DNA of 13,851 bases from CBDDRG01 sp965232975 (GCA_965232975.1 CBDDRG010000040.1:1-13851), one strand, 5' to 3'. Shown: positions 1 through 6,756, numbered from the stretch's first letter. The notes: generated by a model not told the origin, from the letters alone. Numbers and translations: made by a program.

Positions 1-39
1 GCCGACGAACTGGTGGCGCGGATCACCTATCAGTTCTGA
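1..39 (+). CDS. 3' end of a probable outer-membrane beta-barrel protein (partial)
   Basis: Only the last 12 codons and the TGA stop are inside the window; they read ADELVARITYQF. The tail alternates hydrophobic and polar residues and ends in phenylalanine. That is the usual C-terminal strand signal of outer-membrane beta-barrel proteins, which the BAM complex recognises. An intrinsic terminator follows 41 bases after the stop, supporting a real gene end. The gene converges on prmA. The family cannot be named from so short a piece, and a non-barrel protein ending in F by chance is possible. Confidence 0.5.
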   Translation, partial: ADELVARITYQF

Positions 40-80
40 CCCCCACCTCTGACACCCAGAGAGGTAGCGAGTGTCCACTG

Positions 81-109
81 AAGCCGGTGCCCAGCGCGCC
101 GGCTTTTTT
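81..109 (+). terminator. Rho-independent terminator after the leftmost gene
   Basis: The arms AAGCCGG (81-87) and CCGGCTT (99-105) pair perfectly. The stem can extend inward through a T-G wobble and two G-C pairs to a five-base loop (91-95). A run of six T (104-109) follows directly on the plus strand, the classic intrinsic terminator layout. It lies between two converging genes. On the minus strand no T-run follows the stem, so it should work mainly for the forward gene, although the hairpin could also protect the prmA mRNA 3' end. Confidence 0.85.
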
Positions 110-123
110 ACGTTTATGGGGAT

Positions 124-1038
124 TTATGCGGAACGCGGTCCGGTCGAGCGTTTGTGCCCGGCGAGCCGCGCCCAGCCTTCGCGTACCTGGGGTGCTGCAA
201 AATCAACGCTGTCCCGATACGCGGCCAGCACCGCCCGCTGCTGGCCCACCATGATGCCGGATAGACAGATGCTGCCCTGGGCGCAGAGCAAATCGGACAG
301 CCGGGGTGCGAGTTCGATCAGGGGCGCGGCGAGAATATTCGCCACCAGCACCTCGGCGACCAGGCCGGGTGGCGCTTCGGCGGGGGTACACACTTGCAGG
401 CGCTCGCTGCCGATGCCGTTGCGCTGCCCATTGTCGGTAGTGGCGAGCAATGCCTGCGGGTCGTTATCGACGGCGACGACCTGCGCCGCCCCCAGCAGCA
501 GCGCGGCGATCCCGAGAATGCCCGAGCCGCAGCCGTAGTCGATCACCGTCTTGCCGGCCAGCTGCTGGCCGTCGAGCCACTGCAAACACAGGAAGGTGGT
601 CGGATGGGTGCCCGAGCCGAACGCGAGGCCGGGATCCAGAATCAGATTGATCGCTTGGGCATCCGGCGGCGTGCACCAGCTCGGGCAGATCCACAGGCGC
701 TCGCCACAGCGGGCGGGCTGCCAGTCGGCCATCCAGCTGCGCTCCCAATCCTGGTCCGGTAGCGCTTGCCAGCAGCTGTTGGCGAACTCGCCGACCTCGC
801 CCGCCGCCAACCGGCGCATCACCGCCGCGGTGTCGGTGCCGGGGTTGAACAGGCCGGTGGCGCGAATCCGCGCCCACAGCGGGGTTTCGCCGACGCCGGG
901 TTCAAGGACGGGATCATCGCCTTGATCCTGCAAGCTGACCGATACCGCGCCGACGGCGAGCAGCTCGGCTTCGACGGCGGCGGCGCGGTCGCGCGCGACG
1001 CACACCTCCAGTTGCAGCCAGGGCGCGGCAGTGGTCAC
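124..1038 (-). CDS. prmA: Ribosomal protein L11 methyltransferase PrmA
   Basis: PrmA trimethylates ribosomal protein L11 in the cytoplasm using S-adenosylmethionine. The 304-residue product matches the family length (about 293-300). The N-terminal L11-recognition domain has the family pattern WLQLEV, then GAVSVSLQD at about 30-38. The linker is followed by DWERSWM (97-103), GERLWICPSW (112-121), LDPGLAFGSGTHPTT (134-148), SAM motif I DYGCGSG (167-173), the acidic pair in VDND (190-193) and VANILAAPL (232-240). I chose the GTG at 1038 because homologues begin just before the WLQL segment. An ATG further upstream (1113) would add 25 low-complexity residues lying inside accC. The GTG begins only four bases after the accC stop, so translation is probably coupled to accC. 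A visible Shine-Dalgarno is weak. Confidence 0.95.
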   Translation of the reverse strand: MTTAAPWLQLEVCVARDRAAAVEAELLAVGAVSVSLQDQGDDPVLEPGVGETPLWARIRATGLFNPGTDTAAVMRRLAAGEVGEFANSCWQALPDQDWERSWMADWQPARCGERLWICPSWCTPPDAQAINLILDPGLAFGSGTHPTTFLCLQWLDGQQLAGKTVIDYGCGSGILGIAALLLGAAQVVAVDNDPQALLATTDNGQRNGIGSERLQVCTPAEAPPGLVAEVLVANILAAPLIELAPRLSDLLCAQGSICLSGIMVGQQRAVLAAYRDSVDFAAPQVREGWARLAGHKRSTGPRSA

Positions 1039-1042
1039 GGCG

Positions 1043-2392
1043 CTAGGTCGGGGAGCCGGCGAGCTTGTGTTCGAGGTAGTGGATATTGACGCCGCCGCGC
1101 TGGAAGCCGGCATCGGTCACCAGCTCGCGCTGCAACTCGGTGTTGGTCTTGATGCCCTGGATGATCAATTCGTCGAGCGCGTTGCGCATTTTGGTCAGCG
1201 CCGTGGCCCGATCGCGGCCGCAGGTGATGATCTTGGCGATCAGGGAATCGTAGTTGGGGGGCACGCTGTAACCCATGTACAGGTGCGAATCGACGCGCAC
1301 GCCATTGCCGCCGGGCGGGTGATAGGCGGTGATCACGCCCGGGCTCGGCATGAAGGTGCGGGCGTCCTCGGCGTTGATGCGACATTCGACGGCGTGGCCG
1401 CGAAACCTGATGTCGCTCTGCTTGACGCTGAGCGGAGCGCCGCCGGCAATCAGCAACTGCTCCCGGACGATATCGATGCCGGTGATCATCTCGGTGACCG
1501 GGTGTTCGACCTGAACCCGGGTGTTCATCTCGATGAAATAGTAGTGGCCGTCTTCGTACAGAAACTCGAAGGTGCCGGCACCTCGGTAGCCGATGTCCAG
1601 GCAGGCCGCGACACAGACCGCGAAAATCCGCTCGCGGGTGGCGGTGGCGATGCCCGGCGCGGGTGCCTCCTCGAGTATCTTCTGATGACGGCGCTGCAGC
1701 GAGCAATCCCGGTCACCCAGATGAACCGCGCCGCCGCGGCCGTCGCACAACACCTGAACCTCGACGTGGCGGGGGTTTTGCAAATATTTTTCGAGGTAGA
1801 CAGTGCCGTCGCCGAAAGCGGCGGCGGCTTCAGTACGGGTCAAAACAATGGCGTTGAGCAGATGGGCTTCGGTGTGCACGACGCGCATGCCGCGCCCGCC
1901 GCCGCCAGCGGCGGCCTTGACGATCACCGGGTAGCCGATGTCGCGGGCGATGCCCAGATTGCGGTCGTCGTCATCGCCGAGGGGGCCGTTCGAGCCCGGT
2001 ACCGTCGGCACCCCGGCTTTGCGCATGGCGTCGATGGCCGACACCTTGTCGCCCATCAGGCGGATCACGGCCGGGGTCGGGCCGATGAAAATGAAGCCGC
2101 AGCGCTCGACCTGCTCGGCGAAATTGGCGTTCTCGGCGAGAAAGCCGTAGCCCGGGTGCACCGCGACCGAATCGGTGACTTCCATGGCGCTGATGATGGC
2201 CGGAATGTTCAGATAACTTTGCGCGGAGGGATTGGGGCCAATGCACACCGACTCGTCGGCGAGGCGGACGTGTTTGAGGTCGGCGTCGATTTTCGAGTGT
2301 ACGGCCACGGTTCTGATATCCAGTTCCTTGCAGGCGCGCAGCACCCGCAACGCGATTTCGCCGCGGTTGGCGATCAGCACTTTGTCAAGCAT
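1043..2392 (-). CDS. accC: Acetyl-CoA carboxylase, biotin carboxylase subunit
   Basis: AccC carboxylates the biotin carried on AccB, using ATP and bicarbonate. This is the first half-reaction of malonyl-CoA formation for fatty acid synthesis. The 449 residues match the E. coli subunit in length and numbering. The N-terminal domain opens with MLDKVLIANRGEIA, and HPGYGFLAEN lies at 79-88. The ATP-grasp domain has K116, K159, a glycine-rich loop AAAGGGGRGM (160-169), K238, E276, E288, N290 and R292 (FIEMNTRVQVEHPVTE). The C-terminal domain carries HAVECRINAED. No key residue is missing. The gene starts 31 bases after the accB stop and ends four bases before the prmA start, so aroQ-accB-accC-prmA is probably one transcript. 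The ATG start is fixed by the conserved N-terminus, although its ribosome binding site is poor. Confidence 0.98.
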   Translation of the reverse strand: MLDKVLIANRGEIALRVLRACKELDIRTVAVHSKIDADLKHVRLADESVCIGPNPSAQSYLNIPAIISAMEVTDSVAVHPGYGFLAENANFAEQVERCGFIFIGPTPAVIRLMGDKVSAIDAMRKAGVPTVPGSNGPLGDDDDRNLGIARDIGYPVIVKAAAGGGGRGMRVVHTEAHLLNAIVLTRTEAAAAFGDGTVYLEKYLQNPRHVEVQVLCDGRGGAVHLGDRDCSLQRRHQKILEEAPAPGIATATRERIFAVCVAACLDIGYRGAGTFEFLYEDGHYYFIEMNTRVQVEHPVTEMITGIDIVREQLLIAGGAPLSVKQSDIRFRGHAVECRINAEDARTFMPSPGVITAYHPPGGNGVRVDSHLYMGYSVPPNYDSLIAKIITCGRDRATALTKMRNALDELIIQGIKTNTELQRELVTDAGFQRGGVNIHYLEHKLAGSPT

Positions 2393-2423
2393 GGGGGTCG
2401 CTCGGCAGTCATTGCGGGAGGGG

Positions 2424-2864
2424 TTAGAGGATGGTCAGCATGGGCTGATCGAATTCCACCGGGGTGCCGTCGTCCACCAGCACCTCGCCGATGATGCCGG
2501 CGCGGTCGGCCTCGATCTGATTCATCATTTTCATGGCCTCGACGATGCACAGCACATCGCCCACCTTGACCTGTTGCCCGGGCGCGACGAAGGGCGGCGT
2601 CCCCGGCGCCGCCGCGCGATAGAAGGTGCCCACCATGGGCGAGCGCACCACATGGCCGTTGACCGTGGGTGCGGCGTCGGCGCCGCTGGCCGTGGGGCTC
2701 GCGACCGCCGCCGGTGGCGCGGCGACCGGGGCGGCATACTGGTGTGGTGGTGGCGGGCTATGGCGGCGGATGCGCACGAATTCCTCGCCCTCTTTTACCT
2801 CCAGCTCGTCGATATTGGATTCTGCGAGCAGTTCAATCAGCTTTTTGATTTTGCGTATATCCAT
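2424..2864 (-). CDS. accB: Biotin carboxyl carrier protein of acetyl-CoA carboxylase
   Basis: AccB carries the biotin that shuttles carboxyl groups between AccC and the carboxyltransferase AccA/AccD. The 146-residue product begins MDIRKIKKLIELL, the helical N-terminal segment typical of the family. A Pro/Ala-rich flexible linker follows (about 35-68), then the biotinyl domain (about 70-146). The biotin attachment site is EAMKM with lysine 112. The protruding thumb typical of acetyl-CoA carboxylase BCCP is present (about 86-98). The ATG at 2864 is chosen because AAGGGGA lies just upstream and homologues start there. A longer in-frame reading to 2909 adds 15 residues with no family support. The gene sits 84 bases downstream of aroQ and directly before accC, the usual pairing. 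Confidence 0.97.
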   Translation of the reverse strand: MDIRKIKKLIELLAESNIDELEVKEGEEFVRIRRHSPPPPHQYAAPVAAPPAAVASPTASGADAAPTVNGHVVRSPMVGTFYRAAAPGTPPFVAPGQQVKVGDVLCIVEAMKMMNQIEADRAGIIGEVLVDDGTPVEFDQPMLTIL

Positions 2865-2948
2865 CCTGGTTCCCCTTGGGACTGGCAGAAAAGGTGCAGC
2901 GTCGGTCATGGACGAGGTTGCGAGCGGCCGCCGGGTTGTTGGCGCGAG

Positions 2949-3401
2949 TCACGGAACCTTGGCGCCGGCCATTGCCGCCAGCGCGGCGCGCAGCGCCAGC
3001 ACATAGCCGTGGGCGCCAAAACCGGTGATGACGCCCTCCGCGATGTCGGAAAAATAGGAGTGGTGGCGGAAGGGTTCGCGGCGATGCACGTTGGAGAGAT
3101 GCACCTCGACAAAGGGCACCGCGACCGCGAGCAGGGCGTCGCGCAGCGCGATGCTGGTGTGGGTAAACGCCGCCGGGTTGAAGATGATGAATTCGACGCC
3201 ATCGTCGCGGGCGGTGTGGATGCGCTCGATCAGCGCGGGTTCCGCGTTGCTCTGAAAGCAGCTCAGGCGGTGGCCGGCCGCGGCGCACAGAGCGCCGAGT
3301 TCGCGCTCGATGTCGGCCAGCGTGCGGGCGCCGTAGACACCGGGTTCCCGGGTGCCGAGCAAATTCAGATTGGGTCCATGCAAAACCAGTAGGGTGGCCA
3401 T
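2949..3401 (-). CDS. aroQ: 3-dehydroquinate dehydratase, type II
   Basis: This enzyme converts 3-dehydroquinate to 3-dehydroshikimate, the third step of the shikimate pathway to aromatic amino acids. The 150-residue length is normal for the dodecameric type II enzyme. The fold signature LVLHGPNLNLLGTREP (5-20) includes Asn11 and Arg18. The catalytic tyrosine is Y23 in PGVYG. The substrate-binding Asn75 and catalytic His81 lie in FNPAAFTHTS. His101 lies in EVHLSN and Arg112 in REPFRHHS. All expected active-site residues are present. It lies between dsbD (115-base gap) and accB, the same order as in Pseudomonas. No convincing separate promoter is visible in the gap, so it may be read from dsbD or from a weak internal promoter. 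Confidence 0.97.
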   Translation of the reverse strand: MATLLVLHGPNLNLLGTREPGVYGARTLADIERELGALCAAAGHRLSCFQSNAEPALIERIHTARDDGVEFIIFNPAAFTHTSIALRDALLAVAVPFVEVHLSNVHRREPFRHHSYFSDIAEGVITGFGAHGYVLALRAALAAMAGAKVP

Positions 3402-3516
3402 TCTCGTGCTGCTCTGGTGGTTCTGGCGCGCGCCGGGGCGATAGTCTGCCGGAAACGCCGGAGGCTGTCCATCACGTCACTTTGCCGACGTTTGCCGCCT
3501 GTTCGCGAAACTTGGC

Positions 3517-5241
3517 CTAGGGTTTGCCGATGTTGTCGGCGGCGAACGCGGCCAGCACGGCGCCTTCGGTAAGCAGTTGGGGCAGAATTTGGGCGTCGCC
3601 GCCACCGCGCGGAAAGAACAGGTACAGGGGTACGCCGGTGCGGCCGTACCGGGCCAGCAGTGCGGTGATGTCCGGATCGTAGCGCGTCCAGTCACCCTTC
3701 AGGTAGGTGATGCCCTGCGCTTGCAACGCGCGTTTGAAGCCCGCCGAATTCAGTGCGATGCGCTCGTTGGCGAGGCAGGTGATACACCAGTCGGCGGTCA
3801 GGTTGACCAGCACCGGCGCGCCCTGCGCGCGCAGCTCGGCGAGCCGCTGCGGGGTATAGGGTTCCCAGCGCTGGTCGCGCGCGTCGTCGGCTGGCATGAA
3901 CGGCAGCGCCAGCGCCGTCAACACCACCAGCAGCGCCAGCGCCCGGCCGGCCGGGCGGCGGCTGGCGCGCGCCATCCAGATCGCGAACGCGATCAACAGC
4001 AGCCCGCAGGCGATCAGGGCCGCCTGGTCGATGCTGGTCTGGCGGCCGAGCACCCACAGCAGCCAGATCACGCTCAGGTAGAGCGGAAAGGCGAGCAGCG
4101 TGCGCAGCTTGAGCATCCAGGGCCCGGGCGCCGGCAGGCGTTCGAGTAGCCCCGGAAACCAGGTCAGCACCAGGAAGGGCAGCGCCATGCCCAGGCCGAG
4201 GGCGGCGAAAATCAGTCCGCCCAGTGCCGGCGGCAGGATCAGCGCCGCGCCCAGCGCGGTGCCCATGAAGGGCGCAGTGCAGGGGCTGGCCACCAGCGTG
4301 GCGAGAATACCGGTCGCGAACGAGGCGCGCAGACCATCGCCCGCGGTCGCGGACTGGCCCAGATTCATCAGCCGGGCGCCGAACTCGAATTCGCCGGCAA
4401 AACTCTGCGCGACGCCAAACAGCAGGTAGGCGAGCAAGGCGATGAAGATCGGCGACTGGAGCTGGAACCCCCAGCCGACCGCTTCGCCGGCGCCGCGCAA
4501 TACCATCAGCACGGCCGCGATCACCAGGCAACTGGCGACCACGCCGAGGGCATAGGCGAGGCCGTGGCGATGGCGCAGACGCGCGCTCGGGTGGGCGGCG
4601 GCAATGGCGAGTACCTTGATCGACAGCACCGGAAACACGCACGGCATCAGGTTCAGAATGACGCCGCCAAGCAGCGCAAACAGCAGCAATAATGGTAGCG
4701 AGGTGGGCGCCGCCAACGGCGTCGGTGGCGCCCCGCTAGCCGTCGCTGGCGCGGCCGGCGCGAGATCCCCCTCCGAGACGGCCACCGCGCCAGTGTGAAA
4801 ATCGGCCTGAACCACCTGGGTGCGCGGCGGATAACAGAGGCCGGCGTCGGCGCAACCCTGGGACACCAGGGTCAACGTCACCGCCGCGGGCGGATGCGCG
4901 AACGGCAGCAGGATCTGCGTTGCGTCGTAATAGACCTCTAGTTCCTTTTGATAGTAGGCGTCATAGGTGCGTCGGCCGGCGGCGAATTGAGGCGCCACCG
5001 TGATCGCCGCGCCGTCCGCGCCCTGGGCGCTGAACTTGAACTGGTCGCGATACAGGTAATAGCCGGGTGCGATCGCCCAGGTCAGCACCAGCCGCTCGCC
5101 AGCGATGGCCGCATGCAGCCGATAGGCATCTTCGACGCGCAGAAAGCGGGGTGCGCTGTCCAGCGTCGCCCGCGGCGCGGTGGGCGCGAAATCCAGCGGC
5201 GCGGCGCTGCCCCCGACGCTCGCGAGCAGCCACAGGCACAA
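3517..5241 (-). CDS. dsbD: Thiol:disulfide interchange protein DsbD
   Basis: DsbD passes electrons from cytoplasmic thioredoxin across the inner membrane to periplasmic partners such as DsbC and cytochrome c maturation proteins. All three domains are present. The periplasmic alpha domain has Cys130 and Cys136 (QGCADAGLCYPP). The membrane domain has about eight helices between 180 and 450, with Cys201 (LMPCVFPVLSIK) and Cys321 (ASPCTAPFMG). The C-terminal thioredoxin-like domain has the CITC pair Cys486/Cys489 (TADWCITC). Counting from a TTG at 5241 gives 574 residues, close to the usual 565-600. That start gives a short signal peptide with no charged n-region and no nearby ribosome binding site. 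A CTG at 5268, four bases after GGAGG, would add nine residues (xSPHRFSLL) and make a normal signal peptide. No in-frame ATG or GTG lies near. CutA, often next to dsbD in enterics, is absent. Confidence 0.96.
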   Translation of the reverse strand: MCLWLLASVGGSAAPLDFAPTAPRATLDSAPRFLRVEDAYRLHAAIAGERLVLTWAIAPGYYLYRDQFKFSAQGADGAAITVAPQFAAGRRTYDAYYQKELEVYYDATQILLPFAHPPAAVTLTLVSQGCADAGLCYPPRTQVVQADFHTGAVAVSEGDLAPAAPATASGAPPTPLAAPTSLPLLLLFALLGGVILNLMPCVFPVLSIKVLAIAAAHPSARLRHRHGLAYALGVVASCLVIAAVLMVLRGAGEAVGWGFQLQSPIFIALLAYLLFGVAQSFAGEFEFGARLMNLGQSATAGDGLRASFATGILATLVASPCTAPFMGTALGAALILPPALGGLIFAALGLGMALPFLVLTWFPGLLERLPAPGPWMLKLRTLLAFPLYLSVIWLLWVLGRQTSIDQAALIACGLLLIAFAIWMARASRRPAGRALALLVVLTALALPFMPADDARDQRWEPYTPQRLAELRAQGAPVLVNLTADWCITCLANERIALNSAGFKRALQAQGITYLKGDWTRYDPDITALLARYGRTGVPLYLFFPRGGGDAQILPQLLTEGAVLAAFAADNIGKP

Positions 5242-5265
5242 CAGTAGCGAAAAACGGTGGGGGGA

Positions 5266-5277
5266 CAGAGGGCCTCC
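5266..5277 (-). promoter_or_regulatory. Shine-Dalgarno and candidate CTG start of dsbD
   Basis: On the minus strand GGAGG (5277-5273) is followed after four bases by CTG (5268-5266) in the dsbD frame. Reading from this codon adds a positively charged n-region (His, Arg) in front of the hydrophobic core that starts at LLLCLWLL, then an Ala-x-Ala-like cleavage region (GGSAAP). This is a better secretion signal than the one from the TTG at 5241. CTG initiation is rare, so this is an inference from the ribosome-binding site and the signal-peptide grammar. Confidence 0.5.
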
Positions 5278-5330
5278 GGGTGCTGAGCGAGGTCTGCGGT
5301 GGCGTGCCGCAGCCGATCGAGCGGGGCCGA

Positions 5331-5359
5331 ATGATACTCCGCTGGCGCCACCCGGCCAA
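5331..5359 (-). promoter_or_regulatory. Candidate sigma70 promoter for dsbD
   Basis: On the minus strand, TTGGCC (5359-5354) and TATCAT (5336-5331) are separated by exactly 17 bases. Both boxes resemble the sigma70 consensus (TTGACA and TATAAT). The expected start of transcription, around 5324, leaves a leader of roughly 55 bases before the dsbD start region. The same transcript could read on into aroQ-accB-accC-prmA. The call is from consensus only. Confidence 0.45.
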
Positions 5360-5496
5360 ACTGATGGGTGATCTTGGTGCAGGCGTAAAATGCCGCCATC
5401 ATCGGCGGCCCGCGTTCCATCCCGGCGGTGGGCGGAGTATCCTCTTGCCCACGTGTCGATGACCGCGACCAGCGCGCCGGTATCACCTAACAGGAT

Positions 5497-5526
5497 GTTG
5501 AAAAGGGCTTTCCTGCCCTTTTCAAC
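5497..5526. repeat. Hairpin 1: perfect 12-bp stem, 6-base loop
   Basis: GTTGAAAAGGGC (5497-5508) pairs perfectly with GCCCTTTTCAAC (5515-5526) around the loop at 5509-5514. Its outer eight bases, GTTGAAAA, are the same as in hairpin 5. No T-run of terminator type follows outside the stem. Confidence 0.85.
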
Positions 5527-5532
5527 CCGGCT

Positions 5533-5555
5533 CGTCGCGGTACACGCCCGCGACG
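5533..5555. repeat. Hairpin 2: perfect 8-bp GC-rich stem
   Basis: CGTCGCGG (5533-5540) pairs with CCGCGACG (5548-5555) around a seven-base loop (5541-5547). It lies seven bases after hairpin 1. Confidence 0.75.
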
Positions 5556-5560
5556 GCCTC

Positions 5561-5593
5561 CGAAGATCAAGCGTTTAGCGTGCTTGATCTTCG
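5561..5593. repeat. Hairpin 3: perfect 12-bp stem
   Basis: CGAAGATCAAGC (5561-5572) pairs perfectly with GCTTGATCTTCG (5582-5593). Two G-T wobble pairs can extend the stem into the nine-base interval between the arms. It is the central hairpin of the cluster and is AT-richer than the surrounding DNA. Confidence 0.85.
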
Positions 5594-5594
5594 T

Positions 5595-5614
5595 GCAAGC
5601 CATCCGTGGCTTGC
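5595..5614. repeat. Hairpin 4: perfect 8-bp stem, TCCG loop
   Basis: GCAAGCCA (5595-5602) pairs with TGGCTTGC (5607-5614) around the four-base loop TCCG. It begins two bases after hairpin 3 ends, so the two could stack coaxially in an RNA. Confidence 0.8.
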
Positions 5615-5619
5615 TTTAA

Positions 5620-5651
5620 CAGGCCGTTGAAAAGCGTTTTTCAACGGCCTG
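5620..5651. repeat. Hairpin 5: perfect 14-bp stem, GCGT loop
   Basis: CAGGCCGTTGAAAA (5620-5633) pairs perfectly with TTTTCAACGGCCTG (5638-5651) around GCGT (5634-5637). This is the strongest stem of the cluster. It ends 27 bases before the DUF2333 start codon, leaving the ribosome binding region free. Its left arm repeats the left end of hairpin 1 (AACAGGnnGTTGAAAA) in the same orientation. Confidence 0.85.
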
Positions 5652-5678
5652 CCAACCACAACTAACGACGGGGCAGAG

Positions 5679-6728
5679 ATGGCGATTCGCGATTGGAAAC
5701 ACCGGGTGGGGGCAAGCCCCAGCCAGGCCGGCATCTTCGATGACGACGAGCTTCTGGAGCGGGAGCCGGGGCGTCACCGCGGCGGCCTGGTGTGGACGGC
5801 GGCGCTGGTGCTGGTGCTGGCGCTGCTGCTGGTCAGTTGGTATTGGAGCCGTGAGCCGGGTTCGTTTCGGGTATCCGATCCCAGTTCGGGGCGGGTGCCG
5901 GGCGCAGTCATCACCACCATGCTGATCGATACGGTGGACGGTCTGTTGGACAAGCCCGGCGGCTATCTCAGCAATGATCTGCTGCCGCCGGGGGTTTGGC
6001 TCGACAACATCCCGAATTGGGAATACGGCGTGCTGATCCAGGTGCGCGACCTGGCCAAGGCCATGCGCGAGGCGTTCAGCCGCTCCCAGTCCCAGTCCAC
6101 CGAGGACGACGATCTCGCGCTGGCCGAGCCCAAGTTCAATTTCGACAACGAGCGCTGGCTGTTTCCATCGACCGAATCCCAGTACCGCAAGGGCCAGGAC
6201 GCGCTGGCGGACTATCTGGCACGGATCTCCGACGAGGATAAGAACGACGCCCATTTTTACCCCCGTGCCGACAACCTGCGCTATTGGCTGGGCACTGTCG
6301 AAACCCGCCTCGGCAGCCTGTCGCAACGCCTGAGTGCCAGCGTCGGTCAGCGCCGCATCAACACCGATCTGGTGATTCCGCCGGGCCAGGAGGCCGGCAA
6401 GGTGGTCGGCGAAGTGCTGGTCAAAACGCCCTGGGGCGAGATCGACGACGTGTTCTATGAAGCGCGGGGCTCCACCTGGGCGCTGATCAATTTTCTGAAA
6501 GCGGCCGAGGTCGAGTTCGCCGAGGTGCTGCGCAAGAAAAACGCCCAGGCCAGCCTGCGCCAGATCATTCGCGAGCTGGAGGCCACCCAGGCGCCGCTGA
6601 CCAGTCCGATGATCCTCAACGGCAGCGGTTTCGGTCTGTTGGCCAACCATTCGCTGACGATGGCGTCCCACATCAGCCGCGCCAACGCCGGCATCATCAA
6701 TCTGCGCGAGCTGCTGGCGCAGGGGTGA
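5679..6728 (+). CDS. DUF2333 family membrane-anchored protein
   Basis: The 349-residue product has no established function. It has an N-terminal cytoplasmic stretch (1-35), one hydrophobic segment at about 36-56 (LVWTAALVLVLALLLVSWYW) with basic residues before it, and a large soluble domain that should lie in the periplasm. The pattern LLDKPGGYLSNDLLPPGVWLDNIPNWEYGVLIQVRDLAKAMR, followed by a SQSQSTEDDD segment, matches my memory of the DUF2333 (PF10095) family of gammaproteobacteria; this is recall, not a search. The ATG at 5679 follows GGGGCAGAG, a moderate ribosome binding site. The gene stands alone: dsbD is divergent on its left across the hairpin cluster, and the kinase gene converges on its right. 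No promoter is obvious, and any transcript starting upstream of 5491 would carry the hairpins in its leader. Confidence 0.85.
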   Translation: MAIRDWKHRVGASPSQAGIFDDDELLEREPGRHRGGLVWTAALVLVLALLLVSWYWSREPGSFRVSDPSSGRVPGAVITTMLIDTVDGLLDKPGGYLSNDLLPPGVWLDNIPNWEYGVLIQVRDLAKAMREAFSRSQSQSTEDDDLALAEPKFNFDNERWLFPSTESQYRKGQDALADYLARISDEDKNDAHFYPRADNLRYWLGTVETRLGSLSQRLSASVGQRRINTDLVIPPGQEAGKVVGEVLVKTPWGEIDDVFYEARGSTWALINFLKAAEVEFAEVLRKKNAQASLRQIIRELEATQAPLTSPMILNGSGFGLLANHSLTMASHISRANAGIINLRELLAQG

Positions 6729-6736
6729 GCCCGAGG

Positions 6737-6756
6737 GCTGGCCCCCGGGGGCCAGC
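6737..6756. terminator. Perfect 20-bp palindrome between convergent genes
   Basis: GCTGGCCCCC (6737-6746) is followed directly by its exact reverse complement (6747-6756). It starts eight bases after the DUF2333 stop and abuts the stop codon of the kinase gene (6757-6759). It probably acts as a shared 3' hairpin for both converging transcripts. No T-run follows on either strand, so it may be a weak or Rho-assisted terminator or an mRNA-stabilising structure. Confidence 0.55.

Larger units (their letters stand above)
5491..5651. mobile_element. Small palindromic hairpin cluster, MITE-like
   Basis: This noncoding segment contains five consecutive inverted repeats, listed separately. Its left end (CAGGATGTTGAAAA, 5491-5504) and the reverse complement of its right end (CAGGCCGTTGAAAA, from 5651 back to 5638) agree at 12 of 14 positions. 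The whole segment therefore looks like a 161-bp element with terminal inverted repeats, each end itself folded into a hairpin. It has no coding capacity. Termini with a GTTGAAAA core occur on several insertion-sequence families as I recall them, but I cannot assign one. No clear target-site duplication is visible (left flank CACCTAA, right flank CCAACCA). The alternative is a REP/BIME-like or RNA-level structure that never transposed. Confidence 0.45.

Noticed and set aside
1031..2494. 487-codon open frame on the plus strand opposite accC
   Set aside because: accC on the minus strand has every catalytic residue. The plus-strand frame is a by-product of high GC content and shows no domain or ribosome binding site.
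3402..3516. Promoter or terminator between dsbD and aroQ
   Set aside because: No box pair with proper spacing and no stem followed by a T-run could be found in these 115 bases. Read-through from dsbD remains the simplest view.
5380..5490. Remnant of cutA or a small gene between dsbD and the hairpin cluster
   Set aside because: No frame on either strand resembles CutA or any family I know. A TAAAAT box at 5386-5391 and a GCCGCC/GGCGGC hairpin (5392-5409) are present, but no acceptable -35 box, so no promoter is called.
5491..5651. CRISPR array or tRNA-like structure at the hairpin cluster
   Set aside because: The units are inverted repeats of different sequence, not direct repeats with spacers. 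No cloverleaf with a T-loop is present.
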